In this document: in pieces, positions 42,348-50,515 of the stretch
Layout: the number at the start of each line of letters is the position of its first letter
Numbering within the stretch: the stretch's first letter is position 1
Assembly (NCBI GenBank): GCA_900770345.1
Contig: CAAGKF010000119.1
Location: 1-60,030 of the forward strand
Direction of reading: 5' to 3'
From: Lachnospiraceae bacterium
Lineage (GTDB): Bacteria; Bacillota; Clostridia; Lachnospirales; Lachnospiraceae
DNA: 60,030 nucleotides
Program-made: the position numbers and the translations under genes
Notes under the pieces: generated by a model
Seen by the model: only the letters and a program-made list of their open reading frames with translations
Told to the model about the DNA's origin: nothing
Database searches by the model: none

Positions 42348-43061
42348 TCATTCCACATTTTTCATCAGAAAACGCAGCATCCCATAGGAATCCAGCGAAA
42401 CCTTATTCTGGATCAGATCGCAGTAATCTCTTTTGGATGTGCGGATGTGATGAACCAGCGCTTCAATGGACTGTTCCATATTTCCCGCTTCCATCTGTCT
42501 CAGCACCTCACTGTGATCGTCATAGGCCTTTCTCTGATAAGAGCTTTCCAGATAGGACAGGACCCGCATCCGCTTCAGCTGGATACAGAGACTTTCATAA
42601 AAACGCTTCATCCTCCGGTTTCCGCACATAACTACCAGTGTGTTATGAAACATCTGATCATAATAAAACTGAAGCTTCTTGTTTCCTTCCTCGTTCTGCT
42701 TCTCCATCCGGCTGTTGATCTGCTCAAGCTCCTTAAGCTCTTCCGGGCGAATTCCCCGTTCCATGGACAGACGCAGGGCATTGGCTTCAATGGCTTCCCT
42801 CACATCAAAAATATCCTCGATCTCCTCTTTTGTGATCTCGCTGACCTTATAACTCTTTCCTACACCCGCATCGCAGACCAGGCCATCCTGCTCCAGCTGT
42901 ACCAGCGCCTGTCGAACCGGTGTCCGGCTCATGCCCAGCTGTTTACACAATGTAAAATCGGAAATCTCCTGCCCCGGATACAGCTCAAAATCACAGATCT
43001 TGCTGCATAGCTTCTCGTAAGCCTCCTCCGCCAGTGTTTTTTTCTTTTCCTGTCCCGTCAA
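42348..43061 (-). CDS. GntR-family (FadR/FCD) transcriptional regulator
   Basis: A 237-residue regulator with an N-terminal winged HTH (about 10-80: GQEISDFTLCKQLGMSRTPV, ALVQLEQDGLV) and a C-terminal FCD ligand domain (about 90-225). Start is TTG at 43061 with GGGGGA 8 bases before; no ATG is better placed. Known: FCD-GntR proteins control hexuronate, galacturonate and other acid catabolism genes. It is the last gene of the sugar-binding protein/GH28 operon and probably its regulator, with a candidate operator at the operon promoter. Confidence 0.9.
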   Translation of the reverse strand: MTGQEKKKTLAEEAYEKLCSKICDFELYPGQEISDFTLCKQLGMSRTPVRQALVQLEQDGLVCDAGVGKSYKVSEITKEEIEDIFDVREAIEANALRLSMERGIRPEELKELEQINSRMEKQNEEGNKKLQFYYDQMFHNTLVVMCGNRRMKRFYESLCIQLKRMRVLSYLESSYQRKAYDDHSEVLRQMEAGNMEQSIEALVHHIRTSKRDYCDLIQNKVSLDSYGMLRFLMKNVE

Positions 43062-43082
43062 ATTATTTTCCCCCGTTTTCTA

Positions 43083-43895
43083 TCAGAACCATTGCTTCAT
43101 ATAGTCTGCAGCCTCTCTGCCTGCTGTCAGCGCATCGGGCCTGGACAGACATTCCACCGCTACTCCGTAAGGATAGCCGATGTCCTTCAGCGCCTGCATT
43201 ACCTGACCGAAATCAAAGTGACCATGCCCCGGATACCAGCGGTCACTGTCCGCCGCATGAACATGGACGATCCTGTTTCCTGCCTGTAAAATCGCCTCTC
43301 TGATATCTCTTTCTTCTATATTCATATGAAATGTATCAATATGGAGGCCGATACAGGAGGAACCCAGACGGTCTATGAGTTCAATTCCCTCCTCGATTCG
43401 ATTCAGGTTATCGCATTCGTACCGGTTCATTACTTCCACGCCCAGAACGACGCCGTATTTTTCCGCTTCCTCAAGGCAGGCCTTCAGGCTTTCCATCTGA
43501 TGATATTCGTAGGCCTCCCGGCTGCTGCAGTCTCTTATCCTTCCCCGTATCAGTCCCAGGATAACTACAGCATGAGGATAATCCTTTGCTGTGCGGATAT
43601 GACCGCAGATACGCTCAACGGCTCCTTTCCTGACAGCGCTGTCATCGCTGGCAAGGAGCAGCTTATCCTTTCCATAAGCTTCCCCTGTGCCGATGGAAGT
43701 CAGCTCCAGCCCGAACCGATCCAGTCCGTCTTTCAGCCTCCCCCTGTCAATTTCATCCGAATTGCGGATATGAACCTCGGCTCCCTGATATCCTGCCTCT
43801 TTTACAGCTCCCAAAATCTCATCCAGTCCTCCCCGGTAGATAATGGGTGCCCTCTCACTTACATCGGACTCCGTACATGTCGCTGATAAAATCAT
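43083..43895 (-). CDS. Sugar phosphate isomerase/epimerase-like TIM-barrel protein
   Basis: A 270-residue protein of the xylose isomerase-like (AP_endonuc_2) superfamily. ATG at 43895 follows GAGAGGATAGG. Metal and substrate sites: GVEVMNRYECD (Glu), GLHIDTFHMNIEE (Asp, His), VHVHAADSDRWYPGHGHFD and the last Glu in GVAVECLSR. These are the features of ketose 3-epimerases and hexuronate-type isomerases. It lies between GH28 and the GntR regulator, so it likely acts on a galacturonate-derived sugar. Exact reaction cannot be told. Confidence 0.85.
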   Translation of the reverse strand: MILSATCTESDVSERAPIIYRGGLDEILGAVKEAGYQGAEVHIRNSDEIDRGRLKDGLDRFGLELTSIGTGEAYGKDKLLLASDDSAVRKGAVERICGHIRTAKDYPHAVVILGLIRGRIRDCSSREAYEYHQMESLKACLEEAEKYGVVLGVEVMNRYECDNLNRIEEGIELIDRLGSSCIGLHIDTFHMNIEERDIREAILQAGNRIVHVHAADSDRWYPGHGHFDFGQVMQALKDIGYPYGVAVECLSRPDALTAGREAADYMKQWF

Positions 43896-43899
43896 TTTC

Positions 43900-45480
43900 C
43901 TATCCTCTCTGAATATCTCCGCAGATCTCATCTACATTTTCAATTTCAACCGCCTGGCCCTCTGCTCCCGTGACAGTTACATTTTTCATAGTCAGTTTTC
44001 TGCAGTTATTAATATAAATTCCCTTTCTGGTGCAAGGCTCCACATCCGCCATCATGGCCGGATATTCCGGCGTAGGATTCTCCGCATAGTCGATGGATAC
44101 ATTTTCAAAGCTGATCTCCTCGATCTTGGATTCCGGAAGGCCATAGATAAAGCTTCCCGCCACATGGCAATTGTGGGCCTCGATATTTTTAAAGGACAGC
44201 TGCCTGATCTGCGGCGTACGTTCATCCACCGGCAGAGGCTCCTTGGAACGCACATATTCGGAATGACCGTCCGGATCGCAGCACCAGTAATAGGAATTGA
44301 CTACAAAAGGAGTCAGAACTCCGTCCATTTTGATATTTTCAAAGGAAATATCTTCGATAATACTGTCCTCGCCCCGTCCTCTTCTGGTCTTTACACGCAG
44401 TCCTCTGTCCGTATCCTCAAAAATACAGTCATGACAGTGCAGATGCTTCACTCCGGCGCCGATTTCACTTCCCAGAGTAACGGAGCCATGACCGTGACGC
44501 ATATAGCACTGACGGATCTCAATATTCTGAGAAGGAACCTTGTAGGTATTTCCCATATAAAATTTGCCGGATTTGACAGCTATACAGTCATCTCCCAGGG
44601 AGAAATACATCCCCACGACCTCCAGACCGTCCACAGACTCCGGATCCATGCCGTCCGTATTCGGTGAGATTTTCGGATTGATCACACGCATATCGATCCA
44701 TCGGGTATTGTTGGAAAAATAGGGATGAAGATTCCAGGCCGGACTGTTCTGAACCTGAATGCCATGGACCGTAATATTCTCGCAGTGGTTTAAAAAGATC
44801 ATCCTCGGCCGGAAAGCGCCTCCTGTTTTTTTTCTTCCGTCACCTTCCCACCAGTTCTCATAGCCGGCATTGCCGTCCAGGATGCCGCCGCCGGTGATCA
44901 CCACATTGGAAACATTGACGCCGGTGATAATGGATGCAAACATCTCCAGGGGATTCCCCTCCCAGGTTCCCAGATTATATTCACTCTTCTCATCAAAGCT
45001 GTCGATCAGTCCCGGCAGAATAGGGAATTTTTCCCTCTCTGTAAAGGCCAGGATCGTTGCCTTGTTATCGATATCAACGGTAATATCGCTCTTTAAGAAC
45101 AGAGAAGCAGTGCGGTATACTCCCTCCGGAAGATAGACACGCCCGTCCTTCGGACAGCAGTTGATGGCCGCCTGAATAAAAATGGTGTCGTCCTGCTTCC
45201 CGTCTCCCTTTGCTCCGAAATCCTTTACGTTCAATGTTACAAACTCATAGGAAGTCTTTACTTTAACCGGCTCGGAACAGCCTCCGTCCATTTTGACCAC
45301 GACCTCATATTCCGTGTCCGGGATCAGGCCATCAACGGTCTGAACCACCTTTTCCGACTCCATCACCTTCTCACCGTTCAGCCAGATTTCATAGGGCAGC
45401 CTGGAAAAATAGATTCCCTGATCACGAAGCTCCATGGTAAACTTTCTGGATGTGCTGAAAATAATATCAAACTGAATCAT
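43900..45480 (-). CDS. Glycoside hydrolase family 28 (exo-polygalacturonase type)
   Basis: A 526-residue right-handed beta-helix enzyme. N-terminal fibronectin III-like domain (1-80, TEYEVVVKMDGG), then the pectate-lyase/GH28 fold beginning LNVKDFGAKGDGKQDD. Catalytic motifs: SPNTDGMDPES (Asp, about 271), GDDCIAVKSG (two Asp, about 293), GHGSVTLGSE (His, about 325) and RGLRVKTRRGRG. No signal peptide, so it should work inside the cell on imported oligogalacturonides, releasing galacturonate. Its ATG overlaps the stop of the preceding gene (ATGA), so translation is coupled. Confidence 0.93.
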   Translation of the reverse strand: MIQFDIIFSTSRKFTMELRDQGIYFSRLPYEIWLNGEKVMESEKVVQTVDGLIPDTEYEVVVKMDGGCSEPVKVKTSYEFVTLNVKDFGAKGDGKQDDTIFIQAAINCCPKDGRVYLPEGVYRTASLFLKSDITVDIDNKATILAFTEREKFPILPGLIDSFDEKSEYNLGTWEGNPLEMFASIITGVNVSNVVITGGGILDGNAGYENWWEGDGRKKTGGAFRPRMIFLNHCENITVHGIQVQNSPAWNLHPYFSNNTRWIDMRVINPKISPNTDGMDPESVDGLEVVGMYFSLGDDCIAVKSGKFYMGNTYKVPSQNIEIRQCYMRHGHGSVTLGSEIGAGVKHLHCHDCIFEDTDRGLRVKTRRGRGEDSIIEDISFENIKMDGVLTPFVVNSYYWCCDPDGHSEYVRSKEPLPVDERTPQIRQLSFKNIEAHNCHVAGSFIYGLPESKIEEISFENVSIDYAENPTPEYPAMMADVEPCTRKGIYINNCRKLTMKNVTVTGAEGQAVEIENVDEICGDIQRG

Positions 45481-45956
45481 CTGTCATCCTCCCCTGCCAT
45501 CTTTTCGCCCAGCTCGCGGTACTTTTCCTCCAGGATCATGCCGGCATCACAAGCCAGACAGATCGCCTTCCCGATTCTTTTTTCGGCAGCCTCGCTGTCA
45601 AAGGCCGCGGTAAGACGCCCCGGTACTGCCGGGTCTGCCATCCTGTGAAGCACCTTTTTAAATGCTTTCTCCAGATTTTTATAATGATCAAATACTTCCT
45701 CATCGATTAGACCTCCGCACAAGGCCAGCGCTGTCATATAGTCAGCCAGCTCCTCTGAATCTTTCTCAAAGCTCAGCTTTTCCGCCGCCTTCCCTGCCTC
45801 CGCGAAGATCTCCTGGATTCTGTTGTAGCCCTCTTTTTTGTTCACCTTCGTCTCATATTCCATGACAGAGGGCATCTGCTCCCTTAAGCTTCTCATGCCG
45901 GAAAAGCCCCGGCTCAGGCAGCCGGCATTCTGCTCTGCTCTTTCCTGGGATGTCAT
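45477..45956 (-). CDS. Hypothetical protein in the GH28 operon
   Basis: A 159-residue soluble helical protein; ATG at 45956 has AGAAGGAGG 9 bases before it. Segments include MEYETKVNKKEGYNRIQEIF, LADYMTALALCGGLIDEEVF and a C-terminal helix pair. I do not recognise the family. It overlaps the GH28 start by four bases and follows the sugar-binding protein. The helical content and LCGGLIDEEV segment might suggest a relic of an alpha/alpha-barrel hydrolase, but no catalytic residues are visible. Confidence 0.75.
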   Translation of the reverse strand: MTSQERAEQNAGCLSRGFSGMRSLREQMPSVMEYETKVNKKEGYNRIQEIFAEAGKAAEKLSFEKDSEELADYMTALALCGGLIDEEVFDHYKNLEKAFKKVLHRMADPAVPGRLTAAFDSEAAEKRIGKAICLACDAGMILEEKYRELGEKMAGEDDR

Positions 45957-46053
45957 TTTCAAATTCCTCCTTCTACATGCACAGAAAGCTGCCCGGTCAA
46001 GCTCCTGGCAGCCTTCTGTAATCATTATTTCCGCAATCAATCTGAACAGCTAC

Positions 46054-47433
46054 TTATTTCATTGCATCCGCGTTTACTTCATTGATGGAATCGATCAGGT
46101 ACTCAGCCATCTCAGCAGTATCATCACCGTAACTGATGCCTTCCATTACCTCATAATAAACGCCGGTAGGATCCTTCAGCTTGGAATTCTCAAAGTTCGG
46201 ATCGAAGGTGTAGTTTGCAACCTCCATAACCGCTTTGTTACCCTCATATGTAAGGCCCTTCATCATATCAGCATCGATCAGGGTCTGGTTTGCAGCCTTG
46301 TTAACTACCATGCCGCGCTCTGTACCCAGGATCTTAACAGCCTCAGGATCAGATACCAGGAAGTTGATCAGTGTTGCTGCTGCTTCCTTGTTCTGACTGC
46401 TCTCTGTAATCGCAAATGCCTGTGAGATCTTGTAAAGGCCTGCTGTCTTCTTGCCGAAACCGGTAAGGAACTCACCCAGAACAAACTCCTGTCCCTCGTC
46501 CAGAGCCTCAGCGAACTTGGCCTGTGCGGAATCCCACTCATAGAAGCCGGCGTATTTGCCGCATGCCCAGTCAGGGTTCTTCTCCAGAGTCTCAGCGCCC
46601 TGGCTCTTGATATACTGGATAGAAGGAAGTACATGATTGTCTACCAGAGCATTGATCCAGTCAAGACCTTCTTTTACCTCTTCCGGTGTATAATTTACCA
46701 CATTATCCACTACCCACGGCTTCTCATACTTGGACTCCAGATAATAAACCATCAGAAGCATTCTCTCATATTCGAACATACCAAGAGGATAGTAATCGTC
46801 GCCCAGCTTTTCCTGGAATACATGGCCTGCCTCCATCAGCTCATCAAAGGTTGTGGGCAGAGCGATTCCTGCCTTGTCAAAGGTTGTCTTGTTCCAGTAG
46901 AAGCATTTTCCTGTGGTACTGATCGGCAGAGCCTGCTGCTTATCTGCTACTACACAGCTCTCCAGTGTGGCTTCATCATAATTGGAGAAGTCGATCTGAT
47001 CTGAATATTCCTTCAGATCTGCGAACTTGCTGCCGTCAGAAGAGAACTGATACAGCCAGTTCCAGTTAACCTGCATCACATCCGGCGCGGTATCTGCTGC
47101 CAGGGCGGTGGAAACCTTCTCGGTCCAGCCGTTCCATGCACCGTACTCTGTCTCAACCTTGATGTTAGGATATTTCTTCATAAAAGCATCGACTGCTTCC
47201 AGAGTCTTTTCATGTCTGGAATCGCCTCCCCACCAGGAAAAACGGATCGTTACCTGATCGCCGGAAACTGCCTCTGTTTCTGCAGCTTCTGTCTCTGCAC
47301 TCTCAGATGCTGCTTCTGTCTCTGCTGCGGCCGCTGTTGTCTCAGCCGGTTTCTCTCCACCGCCGCACGCGGTCAGAGAAAATGCCATTGCTGCTGCCAG
47401 TACGGCTGCTGTTGCTTTCTTAAACATTCTCAT
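46054..47433 (-). CDS. ABC transporter sugar-binding lipoprotein (family 1)
   Basis: A 459-residue solute-binding lipoprotein, start after AAAGGAGG. Signal and lipobox LTAC (Cys23), then a Glu/Ala/Thr-rich linker (24-58), then the SBP_bac_1 fold with SWWGGDSRHEKTLEAVDAF, APDVMQVNWNWLYQ and ITESSQNKEAAATLINFL. Trp- and Tyr-rich pocket, as for oligosaccharide binders. First gene of the operon with GH28, so oligogalacturonide is the likely ligand. No permease or ATPase gene is nearby; it must use partners encoded elsewhere. Confidence 0.93.
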   Translation of the reverse strand: MRMFKKATAAVLAAAMAFSLTACGGGEKPAETTAAAAETEAASESAETEAAETEAVSGDQVTIRFSWWGGDSRHEKTLEAVDAFMKKYPNIKVETEYGAWNGWTEKVSTALAADTAPDVMQVNWNWLYQFSSDGSKFADLKEYSDQIDFSNYDEATLESCVVADKQQALPISTTGKCFYWNKTTFDKAGIALPTTFDELMEAGHVFQEKLGDDYYPLGMFEYERMLLMVYYLESKYEKPWVVDNVVNYTPEEVKEGLDWINALVDNHVLPSIQYIKSQGAETLEKNPDWACGKYAGFYEWDSAQAKFAEALDEGQEFVLGEFLTGFGKKTAGLYKISQAFAITESSQNKEAAATLINFLVSDPEAVKILGTERGMVVNKAANQTLIDADMMKGLTYEGNKAVMEVANYTFDPNFENSKLKDPTGVYYEVMEGISYGDDTAEMAEYLIDSINEVNADAMK

Positions 47434-47460
47434 AATCCTCCTTTTTTACGGTCACTTCGT

Positions 47461-47500
47461 TGACCATGTTCATTATATCAGTAATCCCGTCACAGGTCAA
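47461..47500 (-). promoter_or_regulatory. Operon promoter with GntR-type operator candidate
   Basis: Minus strand TTGACC (47495-47500), 17 bases, TATAAT (47472-47477), about 40 bases before the SBP start. An imperfect 12-base palindrome TGACCATGTTCA (47461-47472) lies just after the -10, where a GntR repressor could block transcription. Confidence 0.7.
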
Positions 47501-48067
47501 GATATTTAGTTGTTTTTTTATGTATACAGTCGTTATTTTTTAATTTATTTATGCAAAACATCCTTTTTTCTTTTTTCCCAGAATGTGTCATCCAAAAATG
47601 TGCTCTGTCGGCATGGCCGTGAAAATGCCGTTGCCGCCGGGAAGGGCAAGGGCATTTGAAGCGACAAGAAAACAGGGCTGTGATTGCGTGGCGGAAGTCC
47701 TGCAAACACGGGGCTGGTTTCAGCAGAAGAGCGGGGCTATATATCTGTTTCAATAGAATGAACAGACGAACTATTCCAATATTTTTTATAAAGCCGTTCT
47801 TCATTCCCATCCAGATTAATAATCAACTACTTGTTCTGCAAGAGATAGGTCTGCTGGCACAAGTTGTATATATTGATTTTTCATTATGTACTCTCCTCTA
47901 CAACTTCTAAATTTTATCACTTTATTTTACCATAATTCCGAAAGCGCGGAAACAGACAGTTTTTCTGTCTGATTTCCCACCTTTCGAACATACGGGACGG
48001 GTGGTATAAACTATCGCCCACCCCGGAAAACAAGCTTCTAACCGTCCACAGAAACACTGTGACACAA
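47501..48067. other. Gene-free gap
   Basis: No supported gene in 567 bases. A 47-codon plus-strand frame (47613-47756) has no ribosome binding site. A CAGACAG/CTGTCTG hairpin with a T5 loop lies at about 47955-47973. The region may hold the decayed end of a lost gene. Confidence 0.5.
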
Positions 48068-48118
48068 TAAAAAGCAGCAGAACATTTCCGTTCTGAAACG
48101 GTCCTGTTCTGCTGCCTG
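48068..48118 (-). terminator. Terminator of the aconitase-citrate synthase-IDH operon
   Basis: A perfect 11-bp GCAGCAGAACA/TGTTCTGCTGC stem with an inner hairpin and TTTTTA on the minus strand, 33 bases after the icd stop. Confidence 0.9.
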
Positions 48119-48150
48119 TACTTATGAAAACATACAAAGTCTGCGATCCA

Positions 48151-49149
48151 TCAGAGTCTGCTGATAATCGCATTCTGATATTCTTTTGTGGTTGCGGTTC
48201 CGCCGATGTCCGGTGTGCGCACCTTTCCCTCTGCCAGAACCTCATCTACGGCTCTGCGGATATTGGCAGCACACTCCAGTTTTCCCATGTGCTCCAGCAT
48301 CATGCAGGCAGACCACAGGAAAGCAGTCGGATTTGCGATTCCTTTTCCCGCAATATCCGGGGCACTTCCGTGAACGGCCTCAAACATGGCATAGCCGCAG
48401 CCCAGATTGCTGGAAGGAAGAAGACCCAGACCGCCGATCAGACCGCTGGAAAGATCAGACAGGATATCGCCGTACAGGTTGGGCATAACCATCACGTCGA
48501 ACTGCTGAGGATGCATTACCATCTGCATGGCCGTGTTGTCTACGATCTTGTCATCGCTGATGATCTGCGGATATTCCCTGCTGATCTCATAAAAGATATC
48601 ACGGAACAAGCCGTCGGACAGCTTCATGATGTTTGCCTTATGAACGCAGGTCACTTTCTTACGGCCGTGACGAACCGCATATTCAAAGGCATCACGGATA
48701 ATGCGCTCACTGCACTTTCTGGTAATGATCTTGATGGAATGAGCCTCATCCGGACTGATCATCTCCTCCACGCCGCCGTATAGATCCTCTGTATTTTCAC
48801 GGAAGATCACAAGATCCACATTTTCAAAAGGCGTCTTTAAAGCCGCATTGGACTTTGCCGGACGGATATTGGCATACAGATCATATTTTTTGCGCATCAT
48901 AACGTTCAGTGAACGAAAGCCCTTTCCCACCGGTGTGGTGATCGGAGATTTTAACAGTACTCTTGTCTTCTCGAAGGATTCAAAACCGGCTTCCGGGATC
49001 AGTGCTCCGTGAGCCTCATACTCTGCAGCTCCCACGTCAAAGATCTCATACTCCAGATCTGCCTTTGCTGCGTCCAGAATTGCCAGTACGGACTCCACGA
49101 TCTCCGGACCGATTCCATCTCCTCTGAATACGGTAATTGTATCTTTCAT
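48151..49149 (-). CDS. icd: Isocitrate dehydrogenase (NAD-type, isocitrate/isopropylmalate family)
   Basis: A 332-residue enzyme of the short NAD-dependent IDH type. GDGIGPE near the N-terminus, the substrate Arg region YANIRPAKS, DLVIFRENTEDLYGG, THR-like KANIMKLSDGLF, and the metal Asp in MPNLYGDILSDLSSGL; EAVHGSAPDIAGKGIANP binds the adenine. It oxidises isocitrate to 2-oxoglutarate. The neighbours decide isocitrate over isopropylmalate: third gene after aconitase and citrate synthase, starting two bases after citrate synthase ends. Confidence 0.92.
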   Translation of the reverse strand: MKDTITVFRGDGIGPEIVESVLAILDAAKADLEYEIFDVGAAEYEAHGALIPEAGFESFEKTRVLLKSPITTPVGKGFRSLNVMMRKKYDLYANIRPAKSNAALKTPFENVDLVIFRENTEDLYGGVEEMISPDEAHSIKIITRKCSERIIRDAFEYAVRHGRKKVTCVHKANIMKLSDGLFRDIFYEISREYPQIISDDKIVDNTAMQMVMHPQQFDVMVMPNLYGDILSDLSSGLIGGLGLLPSSNLGCGYAMFEAVHGSAPDIAGKGIANPTAFLWSACMMLEHMGKLECAANIRRAVDEVLAEGKVRTPDIGGTATTKEYQNAIISRL

Positions 49150-49151
49150 AA

Positions 49152-50492
49152 TTATCTCTCCTCCATTGGTATATAATCGGTATTATTACCCACATATTTT
49201 GTTGCCGGACGCATGATCTTGCCGTCATACAGCTTGTTTTCAATATTATGGGCAACCCAGCCTACCACGCGGCTGCATACGAACAGCGGTGTATACAGGT
49301 CTCTGGGGATCTGCAGCATCTCATAGGCAAAGCCGCTGTAATAATCTACATTGGTGGGAAGGGTACGCCCGTTTTTCTCCTGAAGCATTTCCTTTACGAT
49401 GCGTTCAAAACGATTGTAAAAATCGAAGGCGTCCATCTGATTCTTCTCCTGAGCCACCTCCATACAGCATTCACGAAGGATCTCCGCACGGGGATCAGAA
49501 ATCGTATAAACAGCGTGACCGAAGCCGTAAACCAGACCGGAATGATCATACATTTCACCGTCCATAAGCTTCTGCACCACTTCACGGATCTTGTCATCAT
49601 CCGCATCATAGCCGCCTGTGGCTTTCACCACCTCATCCATCATCTCAGCCACCTTGACGTTGGCGCCGCCGTGACGCGGCCCTTTCAGGGAACCGATGCT
49701 GCCGCACACGGTGGAGTAGATATCCGTTCCGGTGGAGGAGATCACAACATTGGTAAATGTGGAGTTATTGCCGCCGCCGTGATCCGCATGAATAATCATC
49801 AGCGTATCCAGAAGGCCGGCCTCCTTTTCCGTAAATCTCTGATCCTTTCTGAGAAGACTCAGAAAATTCTCCGCAATGGAATACTCCGGATTGGCATAGT
49901 GGATATAAAGGCTGTCACGGTTAAAATAATGTACCTTGCTCTGATAAGCATAGCAGGCAATGGAGGGCAGCTTTGCCAGAAGATTGACACCTTTTACCAG
50001 GGTTTCATAAACATCGGTATTATCCGGATCTTCATCATAATTGTACAGAGTCAGCACAGCATCCTGCAGCTTGTTCATCAGATTCTTTCCGGGCATACGA
50101 AGCAGATTCATTTCCACAAACTCATCCGGAATCTCATAGTAATCCCGGATAATGGAGCAGAATTTATTTAACTCTGCCTTTTTGGGGAGATAGCCGAACA
50201 GCAGCAGGAAACAGGTTTCTTCAAAACCAAAATGCCCCTTTTTCTTGCCCCGAACAAGGTCCATTACCTCATACCCGCGGTAATAAAGCTTTCCGGGAAC
50301 TGCCTTGATTCCCTCTTCCGTCTGCTCATATCCCACTACATCAGATACTCTGGTCAAACCTACACGAACACCGGTACGGTCCTCATTTCTCAGACCTTTC
50401 TTGACATTGTATTCCTTATACCATTTATTGGGGATATCTGTATAATTCTGGGACTTTCCGTAAAACTGTGCCAGATAATTTTCCTTCACCAT
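49152..50492 (-). CDS. gltA: Citrate synthase (Si-type fold)
   Basis: A 446-residue citrate synthase. Active-site residues: HADHGGGNNST, SLKGPRHGGANV (His), YGFGHAVYTISDPRA (His), and the catalytic Asp in TNVDYYSGFAYEM; the C-terminal RVVGWVAHNIE carries the CoA/citrate Arg. It condenses acetyl-CoA, supplied here by PFOR, with oxaloacetate. An extended N-terminal segment of about 40 residues precedes the usual fold. Middle gene of the acn-cit-icd operon, which supplies 2-oxoglutarate for glutamate. Confidence 0.94.
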   Translation of the reverse strand: MVKENYLAQFYGKSQNYTDIPNKWYKEYNVKKGLRNEDRTGVRVGLTRVSDVVGYEQTEEGIKAVPGKLYYRGYEVMDLVRGKKKGHFGFEETCFLLLFGYLPKKAELNKFCSIIRDYYEIPDEFVEMNLLRMPGKNLMNKLQDAVLTLYNYDEDPDNTDVYETLVKGVNLLAKLPSIACYAYQSKVHYFNRDSLYIHYANPEYSIAENFLSLLRKDQRFTEKEAGLLDTLMIIHADHGGGNNSTFTNVVISSTGTDIYSTVCGSIGSLKGPRHGGANVKVAEMMDEVVKATGGYDADDDKIREVVQKLMDGEMYDHSGLVYGFGHAVYTISDPRAEILRECCMEVAQEKNQMDAFDFYNRFERIVKEMLQEKNGRTLPTNVDYYSGFAYEMLQIPRDLYTPLFVCSRVVGWVAHNIENKLYDGKIMRPATKYVGNNTDYIPMEER

Positions 50493-50515
50493 GTGCGTAA
50501 CTCCTTTCTGTCAGG

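Noticed and set aside
47613..47756. A 47-codon frame (MAVKMPLPPGRARAFEA start) in the gap before the sugar-binding gene
   Set aside because: No ribosome binding site or promoter; could be a decayed gene end, but not enough to annotate.
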